A stretch of DNA of 64,000 bases, taken from assembly GCF_017354945.1 (NCBI RefSeq), contig NZ_CP071503.1, positions 744,001-808,000 on the forward strand. Direction: 5' to 3'. Each line of letters begins with the position of its first letter. Position 1 is the first letter of the stretch. Below the pieces are notes generated by a model. That model ran no database searches and was not told the origin of the DNA. It saw only the letters and a list, made by a program, of their open reading frames with translations. The translations under genes were made by a program, and so were the position numbers. This stretch comes from Shewanella avicenniae. GTDB lineage: Bacteria > Pseudomonadota > Gammaproteobacteria > Enterobacterales > Shewanellaceae. Shown here piece by piece: positions 47,185-55,874 of the stretch.

Positions 47185-47390
47185 TAGCTGTCCTTATAGA
47201 CAAACACCCGATTCGGGGTTGTTTAACTTCGTTAGACTGTTAAATGCCCTTCGAAAAAGGCGGTATGCGCTTCCCGACGCTTCCCTAATACAGCAGAACT
47301 TGTTGGTTGAAATTCTAAGAAATCAACCAATTTGCAGTCAACTCCGTATTGTAACAGATTTTATGTTTAAAAAACGCTAACCACTTGCTA

Positions 47391-47404
47391 GACAGTGCAC
47401 TGTC
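47391..47404. promoter_or_regulatory. Perfect 14-bp palindrome between tolC and nudF
   Basis: GACAGTGCACTGTC is fully self-complementary and lies 46 bp before the nudF start in the divergent promoter region. Possible operator; regulator unknown. Confidence 0.5.
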
Positions 47405-47450
47405 AGCGACAAAGCGTTAGGATTAGCAGCATAAACACGGAGAGGCAAAA

Positions 47451-48065
47451 ATGACCGACAAAAAATTTTCTAAAGCGGATGTCGAAATAATTGAGCAAAG
47501 AACCCTTTATTCCGGCTTCTTTTCTATGGAAGAATACCGCTTCCGTCACCGCTTGTTTGCAGGCGGATGGAGCGAAGAGGTTTGCCGCGAAGTGTTTGAA
47601 CGCGGTCATGCCGTGGTCGTGCTACCTTACGACCCCGTGACTGATCAAGTGGTGTTGATTGAACAGTTTCGTTTTCCGGCGGTCGCAACTAGCGAACATC
47701 CTTGGCTATATGAATTAGTCGCAGGCATGTTCGAGCCCAACGAAGCGCCCGAAGATGTTGCACGGCGCGAACTCATGGAAGAAAGCGGGCTAGAGGCTCG
47801 CGCACTGCATTTTGTGAACAGCTATCTTTCTAGCCCTGGTGGCTGTACCGAGCGCTACTATCTGTATTGTGCGCTAGTGGATGCCAGTAATGCTGGTGGT
47901 ATTCACGGATTAGCCGAAGAGCATGAAGATATTCGCGTATTGGTGTTGCCACGGCAACAAGCGTACGAGATGACACAAGATGGTCGAATCGATAATGCAT
48001 CGACAGTGCTAGGATTGCAGTGGTTGCAACTGAACTATGACAAGATGTTGGAATTGAATGACTAG
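47451..48065 (+). CDS. nudF: ADP-ribose pyrophosphatase NudF
   Basis: 204 residues. The Nudix box reads G-x5-E-x7-RELMEESGL from GMFEPNEAPEDVARRELMEE. FRFPAVATSEHPWLYELVAGM precedes it as in NudF. It hydrolyses ADP-ribose to AMP and ribose 5-phosphate. First gene of nudF-yqiB-cpdA-yqiA-parE. Overlaps the next gene by 8 bases. Confidence 0.93.
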   Translation: MTDKKFSKADVEIIEQRTLYSGFFSMEEYRFRHRLFAGGWSEEVCREVFERGHAVVVLPYDPVTDQVVLIEQFRFPAVATSEHPWLYELVAGMFEPNEAPEDVARRELMEESGLEARALHFVNSYLSSPGGCTERYYLYCALVDASNAGGIHGLAEEHEDIRVLVLPRQQAYEMTQDGRIDNASTVLGLQWLQLNYDKMLELND

Positions 48066-48501
48066 AGCCGCTGTAAAAGACAGATATAAGCCGAATGTGA
48101 ACCAGTTTTTGGCCTTATGTGGCCGCAACTATGCGCATATTCAGCGTTGGTTACCTGAACAATGCCAACTGGGCGACCAGTGGCAAGCGACGGGTGCGTT
48201 TGGCTGTCTTGATGTCGAAGTGCTTGAAAATACCCCCTACACTCAACTGGTCAGTATCACTCGAAACGTTGATTCTCAAGGTATAGTGCCTGTTCCTAAA
48301 GTAACCGTTCGCATATATCATGACGCGCAATTGGCTGAAGTGTTAAGCAGTCAACAGATCTTTCGCTTGCGCGCAGTGTATGATTATCCGAACCTGCGGA
48401 TGTATCATCCAGATGAAAAATATCAGGTAAACGCCTTTTTGGAGGAGTTGTTGAAAATCGACTGTCACGCACACGCAAATGCCAGTCATAGTCTTGGGTA
48501 A
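48058..48501 (+). CDS. yqiB: DUF1249 family protein YqiB
   Basis: 147 residues. YKPNVNQFLALCGRNYAHIQR and LRMYHPDEKYQVNAFLEELL are the YqiB/DUF1249 pattern. Function unknown; the position between nudF and cpdA is conserved. Its 3' end has a tandem TCTTGGGTAA duplication that includes the stop. Confidence 0.88.
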   Translation: MTRAAVKDRYKPNVNQFLALCGRNYAHIQRWLPEQCQLGDQWQATGAFGCLDVEVLENTPYTQLVSITRNVDSQGIVPVPKVTVRIYHDAQLAEVLSSQQIFRLRAVYDYPNLRMYHPDEKYQVNAFLEELLKIDCHAHANASHSLG

Positions 48502-48516
48502 TCTTGGGTAATCAAT

Positions 48517-49356
48517 GTGCTGAAAGAGGCTATCACTTACAGTATTCCTAAGGATCACACTGTTCGGCTAGTGCAGATTACCGATCCTCACTTATTTGCT
48601 GATGCTGAAGGGCATCTGCTGGGGGTGAATACCGCCAGTAGTCTGAAGGCTGTGGTCAGCACAGTAAAAGCGTTGAGCTATCCAGCAGATCTGTTGTTGG
48701 CAACTGGCGATATCAGCCAAGATTTTTCTGCTCAATCCTATCGCAACTTTGTAGAAGCGGTGGCGCCGCTGCATCTGCCTTGTCACTACCTGCCGGGTAA
48801 CCATGATGATCTGAGGATCATGACGTTGCATATGCAGGGTAAGCACGTTTATGGCCAACAACGCGTGATTGTGGGGAATTGGCAGATAATTCTGCTGGAC
48901 TCTACGGTGCATGGTAAGCCCGGCGGTCATCTGGCGGAGAGCCAATTTGCCTTGATCCGCAAAGCGATAGCCGCTGAGCCCGACAAACATGTGTTGCTGG
49001 TAATGCACCATAATCCCATTCACGTGCAATGTACTTGGTTAGATCAACACTGGATGGATAACGGTGCTGAATTTATTGCAGAAATGGCCAGTTATCCGCA
49101 GGTGAAAGGGATGTTGTGGGGACATGTTCATCAAGCGCTGGAGCAGACGATTACCGGTCAACATGGACCAATCAATTTGATGGCTACGCCATCAACCTGT
49201 ATTCAATTTAAGCCGTTATCACCTTATTTTGCTTTGGATATGGTGCAGCCGGGCTACCGTTTGCTGGAGCTGCATGCCGATGGTAGCATGCAGACTAATG
49301 TTCATCGTGTTCCGGGCGAGCGCTTCTCGCCGGATGTTAAAGCAAGCGGCTACTAA
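48517..49356 (+). CDS. cpdA: 3',5'-cyclic-AMP phosphodiesterase CpdA
   Basis: 279 residues from GTG. Class III phosphodiesterase motifs in order: DPHLFADAEG, ATGDISQD, PGNHDD, VMHHNPIH, WGHVHQ. It hydrolyses cAMP and so tunes CRP, which in Shewanella controls anaerobic respiration genes. Conserved gene order supports the assignment. Confidence 0.93.
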   Translation: MLKEAITYSIPKDHTVRLVQITDPHLFADAEGHLLGVNTASSLKAVVSTVKALSYPADLLLATGDISQDFSAQSYRNFVEAVAPLHLPCHYLPGNHDDLRIMTLHMQGKHVYGQQRVIVGNWQIILLDSTVHGKPGGHLAESQFALIRKAIAAEPDKHVLLVMHHNPIHVQCTWLDQHWMDNGAEFIAEMASYPQVKGMLWGHVHQALEQTITGQHGPINLMATPSTCIQFKPLSPYFALDMVQPGYRLLELHADGSMQTNVHRVPGERFSPDVKASGY

Positions 49357-49389
49357 TTCATTGTAAAACGAGTAGCTGAACGAGGTTTT

Positions 49390-49965
49390 ATGCTGCTCTA
49401 CATTCATGGATTTAACAGTTCCCCTCAGTCGGATAAAGCTGCGTTAACCAACGCGTATTTAGCACAGCATTTTCCTACGCTTCATGTTGAATTTCCTCAG
49501 TTGCCAACCACACCTGCGGCAGCGATGACGTTACTCACTGCCAAAGTGGAAGCGGCCATTGCCGATGGTGAGCCATTACGCTTCATTGGTTCTTCATTAG
49601 GTGGATACATGGCCAGTTATCTGGTGGAAAAATACGGTGGCAAGGCAGTATTAGTGAATCCCGCGGTGAAGCCTTATGAATTATTTGATGAGTATTTAGG
49701 CGAGCAAACCAACCCTTATACCGGTGAGGTATACCAATTATTACCTGAGCATCAACAACAACTTTATGCTTTTGATACACAGGTAATATTCAAGCCAGAT
49801 AGATTTTTTGTATTATTGCAGTCCGGTGATGAAGTGCTTGATTATCGACAAGCGCTGAATAAATATCACTGCTGTAAAATGCTCATTGAAGCAGGCGGAA
49901 ATCACAGTTTTGAGGGCTACGGCGACAAATTAGCAGAAGTTTGCCGTTTTTTATGCTTATCTTGA
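49390..49965 (+). CDS. yqiA: Esterase YqiA
   Basis: 191 residues. LYIHGFNSSPQSDKA and the nucleophile FIGSSLGGYMA, with GDEVLDYR and GGNHSFEGY giving the Asp and His. A small alpha/beta-hydrolase of the YqiA family, located before parE as in E. coli. Physiological ester substrate unknown. Confidence 0.9.
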   Translation: MLLYIHGFNSSPQSDKAALTNAYLAQHFPTLHVEFPQLPTTPAAAMTLLTAKVEAAIADGEPLRFIGSSLGGYMASYLVEKYGGKAVLVNPAVKPYELFDEYLGEQTNPYTGEVYQLLPEHQQQLYAFDTQVIFKPDRFFVLLQSGDEVLDYRQALNKYHCCKMLIEAGGNHSFEGYGDKLAEVCRFLCLS

Positions 49966-50017
49966 CAATCAGATCGTAGCGGCCCAACATGGCCCGAAAC
50001 AATAACAAGTATGCGCT

Positions 50018-51904
50018 ATGACTAATCAATACACCTCCGATGCCATTGAAGTTCTCAACGGACTAGATCCCGTTAAACGCCGTCCGGGGATGTATACCGA
50101 TACCACTCGTCCAAACCACCTCGGCCAAGAAGTTATCGACAACAGTGTCGATGAAGCCCTCGCCGGGCACGCGCGTAAAATTGACGTTATTCTCCACACT
50201 GATAATTCACTTGAAGTTATTGACGATGGTCGCGGTATGCCGGTGGATATTCACCCAGAAGAGGGTATTCCTGGGGTAGAGTTGATCCTGACCAAACTGC
50301 ATGCGGGCGGTAAGTTCTCCAACAAAAATTATCAGTTCTCGGGTGGTTTACACGGGGTTGGTATTTCGGTCGTAAACGCCTTATCCAAGCGAGTTGAAGT
50401 CACTGTACGTCGTGATGCACAAGTCTATGACATCGCCTTTGAACACGGTGATCGCGTTGAAGCGTTGCGCGTTTCAGGTACTTGTGGCCGCCGTAATACC
50501 GGCACCCGGGTACGCTTTTGGCCCGATGAAAAGTATTTTGATTCGGCTAATTTCTCAGTTTCTAAACTCACCTATCTGCTGCGAGCCAAGGCGGTATTGT
50601 GCTCCGGCTTAACCATCACCTTTGTTAATAAGCAAACGAACGAACAGCAAGAGTGGTGTTATGAAGCGGGATTAACCGATTACGTCAAAGAGGCGGTGGC
50701 CGATAATCCTTGTCTGCCTAATGAGCCGTTTGTTGGCAATATCTCGACGCAGTTAGAAGCGGCAGAATGGGCGATTACTTGGCTACATGAAGGTGGTGAG
50801 TGCCTCAATGAAAGCTATGTAAACCTAATTCCAACGCCGCTCGGTGGTACTCACGTTAACGGCTTCCGCCAAGGTTTGTTGGAGTCGATGCGCGAGTTTT
50901 GTGAATTTCGCAATTTGCTGCCGCGTGGCGTCAAACTGGGCCCCGATGATATTTGGGACAAAGCCTCGTTTGTATTGTCGGTGAAAATGCAAGATCCGCA
51001 ATTTGCTGGCCAAACCAAAGAAAAACTGTCAAGCCGTCAATCTGCTGCTTTTGTGGCGGGAATTGTGCGTGATGCCTTCAGTTTATGGCTCAATAGCAAT
51101 ACTGACCAAGCGGCATTGCTGGCCGATATGTGCATCAATAATGCACAACGTCGCCTCAAATCGGCCAAAAAAGTGGCTCGAAAGAAGGTGACTTCTGGCC
51201 CAGCACTGCCCGGAAAGTTAACCGATTGCACCAGCCAAGATAACAGTCGTACCGAACTGTTTTTGGTGGAAGGTGACTCGGCGGGTGGTAGTGCCAAGCA
51301 GGCACGTGATAAAGAATTTCAGGCCATCATGCCGCTTCGCGGTAAGATCCTGAACACTTGGGAAGTCGATGCTTCGCAAGTGTTGGGTTCGCAAGAGGTA
51401 CACGATATTTCCGTGGCCATAGGTTGCGATCCCGACAGTAACGACATTTCTGAATTAAGGTATGGCAAAATTTGTGTGCTCGCTGATGCTGACTCTGATG
51501 GTCTGCATATTGCGACTTTGCTATGTGCGTTGTTCCTCAAACATTTCAAAGTGTTAGTTGAACATGGACACATCTACATTGCGATGCCGCCGTTGTTCAG
51601 GATTGACGTAGGTAAGGAAGTCTTTTATGCCCTCGATGAAGAGGAAAAACAAGGCATTCTGAGCCGTCTCGCAGCAGATAAGAAAAAGGGCAAAGTCCAA
51701 GTCACCCGCTTTAAAGGGTTGGGCGAAATGAACCCATTACAACTGCGCGAAACAACCATGGATCCCAATACTCGACGGTTAGTCCAGCTGACCATTGACG
51801 ATGTGGAAGAAACCGCATCCTTGATGGACATGCTGTTGTCCAAGAAGCGAGCAGGGGATCGTAAATCATGGCTGGAAGCTAAGGGAGACTTAGCCCAGTT
51901 TTAA
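50018..51904 (+). CDS. parE: DNA topoisomerase IV subunit B
   Basis: 628 residues. GHKL ATPase motifs (EVIDNSVDEALAG, DDGRGMPVD, GGLHGVGISVVNALS), then the TOPRIM domain (ELFLVEGDSAGGSAKQ and DADSDGLHIATL). It decatenates daughter chromosomes with ParC. Separated from parC by one unrelated gene. Confidence 0.96.
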   Translation: MTNQYTSDAIEVLNGLDPVKRRPGMYTDTTRPNHLGQEVIDNSVDEALAGHARKIDVILHTDNSLEVIDDGRGMPVDIHPEEGIPGVELILTKLHAGGKFSNKNYQFSGGLHGVGISVVNALSKRVEVTVRRDAQVYDIAFEHGDRVEALRVSGTCGRRNTGTRVRFWPDEKYFDSANFSVSKLTYLLRAKAVLCSGLTITFVNKQTNEQQEWCYEAGLTDYVKEAVADNPCLPNEPFVGNISTQLEAAEWAITWLHEGGECLNESYVNLIPTPLGGTHVNGFRQGLLESMREFCEFRNLLPRGVKLGPDDIWDKASFVLSVKMQDPQFAGQTKEKLSSRQSAAFVAGIVRDAFSLWLNSNTDQAALLADMCINNAQRRLKSAKKVARKKVTSGPALPGKLTDCTSQDNSRTELFLVEGDSAGGSAKQARDKEFQAIMPLRGKILNTWEVDASQVLGSQEVHDISVAIGCDPDSNDISELRYGKICVLADADSDGLHIATLLCALFLKHFKVLVEHGHIYIAMPPLFRIDVGKEVFYALDEEEKQGILSRLAADKKKGKVQVTRFKGLGEMNPLQLRETTMDPNTRRLVQLTIDDVEETASLMDMLLSKKRAGDRKSWLEAKGDLAQF

Positions 51905-51933
51905 ATGCGCCGGAACAATCACAAGGCTGGGGT

Positions 51934-53067
51934 ATGAAGAATCTATGTAACAGAACTGGCTCTAGAGTCGGTGCGGGTTTGTTACTGCTTGGAACCTCAT
52001 TTATATGTATGACGGCTGCTGCCGCGCAGTCAGTCATTATTACCGTCACCAAAGGGTTTAGCGTGTCGTTATACGCGACAGATTTAGGTGACGCCAAACA
52101 GATTGCCGTTGGGGACGACGGCACCTTGTTTGTAGGTTCCCATAAGAGTGGCACAATTACAGCGCTAGTAGACAGCAATAGCGATGGCCGAGTCGATCGC
52201 CGTTATTTAGTGGCTAAAGATCTGGAATATCCAGAGGCTTTGGCATTTCACGATGGCAATTTATATGTGGCCGAAAACGAACGGATTGTGGTGTTCAATA
52301 ATATTGAGCAGCGCTTGCGTCGTCCTGTGCGGCCGGTTGAAATCTACGATCGCTTACCCGACAACAGCAAAAAGAGCGTAAGAGGCATGAAGTTTGGCCC
52401 TGATGGTCGACTTTATGTCGCTATTGGTGCGCCTTGTAACGTCTGTGAGCCAACGTCGCCCTATGGCAGTATCATCGCCATCGACACCAAATTTGGTGAG
52501 GCGCGGCAGATTGCCACGGGTATTCGTCAAGTGGTGGGCATGGATTGGTCGCCAGAAGACAACAAACTTTGGTTTGCCGACAGTAGCCGCGATTGGATGG
52601 GCGATAACATACCGCCGGATGAGATCGATCGCGTCGAAAGTTTAGGCGAGCATTTTGGCTTTCCTTATATTCATGGCAAAAGCGTGAAAGAGCCTGCCTA
52701 CGACAAGCCGAAAAATTTAAAAGTAACGCCGCCAGTGTTTGAGTTGCCGGCACACGTTGCTCCGAAAGGCATACTGTTTTATCGCGGTGATCAATTTCCT
52801 GAGGATTATCACAACCAACTGTTGGTGGCCGAAAATGGCTCGTGGAACCGCTCCAGTAAAGTTGGCTACCAGATTGTACTGCTGAAACTGGACGGCAACA
52901 AAGTGCTTGAGCGCAATACAGTGGTAAGTTTCTTGGACGGTGAGTTTCCCATGGCACGCCCCTACAGCATGGCCATGGCGCCTGACGGTTCGGTCTACAT
53001 TTCTGACGACCTCAAAGGCAACGTTTACCGATTGTTTTATAAGGGCTCTGGCCCGAGTGATGAGTAA
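51934..53067 (+). CDS. Sorbosone dehydrogenase-like (PQQ-type beta-propeller) protein
   Basis: 377 residues with signal peptide (GLLLLGTSFICMTAAAA). Propeller motifs: LYVAENERIVVFNN, PDGRLYVAIGAPCNVCEP, NKLWFADSSRDWMGDNIPPDEI and LLVAENGSWNRSSKVGYQI. This family contains soluble PQQ-dependent sugar/sorbosone dehydrogenases, but PQQ use here is unproven. It lies between parE and parC, 29 bp after parE and 39 bp before parC, so it is probably in the same transcript. Confidence 0.8.
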   Translation: MKNLCNRTGSRVGAGLLLLGTSFICMTAAAAQSVIITVTKGFSVSLYATDLGDAKQIAVGDDGTLFVGSHKSGTITALVDSNSDGRVDRRYLVAKDLEYPEALAFHDGNLYVAENERIVVFNNIEQRLRRPVRPVEIYDRLPDNSKKSVRGMKFGPDGRLYVAIGAPCNVCEPTSPYGSIIAIDTKFGEARQIATGIRQVVGMDWSPEDNKLWFADSSRDWMGDNIPPDEIDRVESLGEHFGFPYIHGKSVKEPAYDKPKNLKVTPPVFELPAHVAPKGILFYRGDQFPEDYHNQLLVAENGSWNRSSKVGYQIVLLKLDGNKVLERNTVVSFLDGEFPMARPYSMAMAPDGSVYISDDLKGNVYRLFYKGSGPSDE

Positions 53068-53106
53068 GTTTCAGCGGCGCAACGCCACGACAGGACTAAT
53101 AACTAT

Positions 53107-55389
53107 ATGAGTGATTCGATCGGCTTAAGCATGGATGGGGTAGAACAGATGCCTCTAAGACGCTTCACCGAAGAAGCGTATCTGAACTATTCCATGTACG
53201 TGATTATGGATCGCGCCTTGCCACATATTGGCGACGGCTTGAAACCTGTACAGCGTCGTATTATCTATGCCATGAGCGAATTAGGCTTGTCGGCGACCGC
53301 AAAATACAAAAAATCTGCCCGTACCGTGGGTGACGTATTGGGTAAATACCATCCTCATGGTGACAGTGCCTGTTACGAAGCTATGGTATTGATGGCGCAA
53401 CCATTTACCTATCGCTACCCGCTGGTTGATGGTCAAGGTAACTGGGGCGCGCCCGACGATCCTAAGTCGTTCGCGGCGATGCGTTATACCGAAGCGCGTT
53501 TATCTCGCTTTTCTGAAGTGCTGCTGAGTGAGCTTGGTCAAGGCACGGTAGAGTGGGGCAGTAACTTTGACGGCACCATGAATGAGCCGTTAACCCTGCC
53601 AGCCCGTTTACCGCATATTTTGCTCAACGGTATTACCGGGATTGCAGTAGGGATGGCAACCGATATTCCGCCGCATAATGCGCGTGAAGTTGCCGAAGCT
53701 TGTATTGAGTTATTGGATAACCCTAACGCCAGCCTCGAACAGCTGATGACCATAGTGCCTGGGCCGGATTACCCAACCGCAGCTGAAATTATCACGCCAT
53801 CGGCCGATATCGCTAAAATCTACGAAACTGGCAAGGGCTCGGTCAAAGCGCGCGCAGTGTACACCGTTGAAGATGGTGAAATTGTAGTGACCGCGCTGCC
53901 GCATCAAGCCAGCTCCTCTAAGATTATTGAGCAGATTGCAGCGCAGATGCAGGCGAAAAAGTTGCCGATGGTAACGGATCTGCGCGACGAATCCGATCAT
54001 GAAAACCCTGTCCGTTTGGTGATTGTGCCGCGCTCCAATCGCATCGACTGCCAGCAGTTGATGGCGCACCTATTTGCCACCACCGAACTTGAAAAAAATT
54101 ACCGTATCAACCTGAACGTGTTAGGGCTTGATGGTCGTCCTCAAGTGAAAGGCTTGAAGCAGATGCTGACCGAATGGTTGGAGTATCGTACTCAAACCGT
54201 ACGGCGTCGTTTGGAGTTTCGTTTAGATAAGGTGCTGTCTCGGTTACATATTCTTGAAGCCTTGATGATCGCCTTCCTCAATATCGACGAAGTGATTGAG
54301 ATCATCCGCTTTCATGATGAACCCAAAGCGGAGCTGATGCGCCGGTTCAGTTTAAGTGACAAGCAAGCCGAAGCCATCCTAGAGCTGAAACTACGTCATT
54401 TAGCCAAGTTAGAAGAGTTCAAAATTCAAGCCGAGCAGGATGAGTTAGCCAAAGAGCGCGATGCGCTGGAGCTACTGCTCAGTTCTGAGCGGCGTTTGAA
54501 AACACTGATTAAGAAAGAGTTGAAAGCGGATGCTGACACCTATGGTGATGATCGTCGCTCGCCATTAGTTGAGCGCGCTGAATCTAAAGCCTTGTCAGAG
54601 CAAGATCTTGTCCCGACAGAAGCGGTTACCGTTATCCTTTCTGAAAAAGGCTGGGTGCGTTGCGCCAAAGGCCATGATATTGATGCGGCAGCATTACCCT
54701 ACAAAGCGGGCGATCAGTTTTTATGTTCAGCACAAGGGCGCAGCAATCAACAAACGGTATTTTTAGACAGTTCAGGCCGCGCGTTTGCCACAGACACTCA
54801 CACCTTGCCATCAGCACGCAGCCAAGGGGAGCCGATTACTACTCGGTTTAACTTGGTCGCCGGCGAGAACATGGAGCATGTGTTGCTCGGTGAAGATAGT
54901 AGCCAATACTTGCTGGCCAGCGATGCAGGTTATGGGTTCATCTGCGAATACAAGGAGATGGTATCGCGCAACAAAGCGGGTAAAGCGCTGCTGTCGCTGC
55001 CCAACAACGCCAAGGTGTTAACCCCGCGCTACTTTGATAAATCAATTAAAAACGACATTCTCGCCATTACTAACGAAGGGCGGATGTTGGTATTTGACGT
55101 CGCGGCATTGCCACAGCTGGCTAAAGGCAAAGGCAACAAGATTATCGGGGTGCCATCAGAGCGAGCGGCAAATCGCGAAGAGTTGCTGAGTCATTTACAT
55201 ATTTTGCCACAAGGCGCGAGTGTGACGCTGTGGGCGGGTAAGCGTAAACTGACCTTAAAACCTGCCGATATTGAGCATTATCGTGGTGAACGCGGTCGTC
55301 GTGGGAGCAAGTTACCACGCGGCTTACAGCGAGTTGACAGCGTCGAAGTCAGCTTTGATGCGCCAGCGGCGGAGACAACCGAAGGCTAA
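53107..55389 (+). CDS. parC: DNA topoisomerase IV subunit A
   Basis: 760 residues. [22 protein letters not shown], then [20 protein letters not shown] (in part), with the catalytic tyrosine in [11 protein letters not shown]. The C-terminal half has the beta-pinwheel ([20 protein letters not shown]). Quinolone-determining positions appear wild type (HGDSACYEA). Works with ParE. Confidence 0.96.
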   Translation: MSDSIGLSMDGVEQMPLRRFTEEAYLNYSMYVIMDRALPHIGDGLKPVQRRIIYAMSELGLSATAKYKKSARTVGDVLGKYHPHGDSACYEAMVLMAQPFTYRYPLVDGQGNWGAPDDPKSFAAMRYTEARLSRFSEVLLSELGQGTVEWGSNFDGTMNEPLTLPARLPHILLNGITGIAVGMATDIPPHNAREVAEACIELLDNPNASLEQLMTIVPGPDYPTAAEIITPSADIAKIYETGKGSVKARAVYTVEDGEIVVTALPHQASSSKIIEQIAAQMQAKKLPMVTDLRDESDHENPVRLVIVPRSNRIDCQQLMAHLFATTELEKNYRINLNVLGLDGRPQVKGLKQMLTEWLEYRTQTVRRRLEFRLDKVLSRLHILEALMIAFLNIDEVIEIIRFHDEPKAELMRRFSLSDKQAEAILELKLRHLAKLEEFKIQAEQDELAKERDALELLLSSERRLKTLIKKELKADADTYGDDRRSPLVERAESKALSEQDLVPTEAVTVILSEKGWVRCAKGHDIDAAALPYKAGDQFLCSAQGRSNQQTVFLDSSGRAFATDTHTLPSARSQGEPITTRFNLVAGENMEHVLLGEDSSQYLLASDAGYGFICEYKEMVSRNKAGKALLSLPNNAKVLTPRYFDKSIKNDILAITNEGRMLVFDVAALPQLAKGKGNKIIGVPSERAANREELLSHLHILPQGASVTLWAGKRKLTLKPADIEHYRGERGRRGSKLPRGLQRVDSVEVSFDAPAAETTEG

Positions 55390-55424
55390 TCCTGTCACGT
55401 CGAGAGTGTCACTCCCGCTAAATC

Positions 55425-55467
55425 AAAACCGAAGTTACCTGTTTATCTTAGGGACTTCGGTTTTTTT
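55425..55467 (+). terminator. Terminator of parC
   Basis: AAAACCGAAGT paired with ACTTCGGTTTT, loop 18, followed by a T-run. Confidence 0.75.
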
Positions 55468-55645
55468 ATTATCCTTTCAGTCAGTAACCCGCGATGTTCA
55501 CTCAGCGGTGTATCTTAGTTCTGTTGCTAATTTCAACAAAAAATTCAACTGGCTTTGGCGATTTTGCTGCCCACAGCCGTGTGATCTTCGTAGCCTAAAT
55601 CAGCGCTTTTACTCTTCCATATCGTTATAGCTATTTTGCAATTCG

Positions 55646-55806
55646 ACAGTGAGTTTTTAATTCACTAATACATTAAATTTATAAAAATCATGTAGTTAAA
55701 TTTTTTTGTATTTTTGGCATAGCTTTCGCTATAAGCGGTTAACTGGATAACTCACTGTGAATAGCGTTTCTGGGGAATGTCATCAATTGGCGTTGAGCAG
55801 TGAGTT
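55646..55806. promoter_or_regulatory. Three copies of CAGTGAGTT around the flavoprotein promoter
   Basis: CAGTGAGTT at 55647-55655, its inverse AACTCACTG at 55749-55757, and again CAGTGAGTT at 55798-55806. The first two extend to a perfect 10-bp inverted pair (ACAGTGAGTT/AACTCACTGT). They lie on both sides of the sigma-54 promoter. Candidate operator set for an unidentified regulator. Confidence 0.5.
55714..55730 (+). promoter_or_regulatory. Sigma-54 (-24/-12) promoter of the flavoprotein operon
   Basis: TTGGCATAGCTTTCGCT: GG at 55716-55717 and GC at 55728-55729 with exactly 10 bases between, as in the TGGCAC-N5-TTGC consensus. The start of transcription would be near 55740, giving a leader of about 135 bases. 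The linked sigma-54 activator at 58254 makes it plausible. Confidence 0.65.
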
Positions 55807-55874
55807 GTGATGTGCGTGGCAAGGTGAACCCCGCGACTGCCAGTCAACTGATAACGAAAACTAAGGAGAACCGC

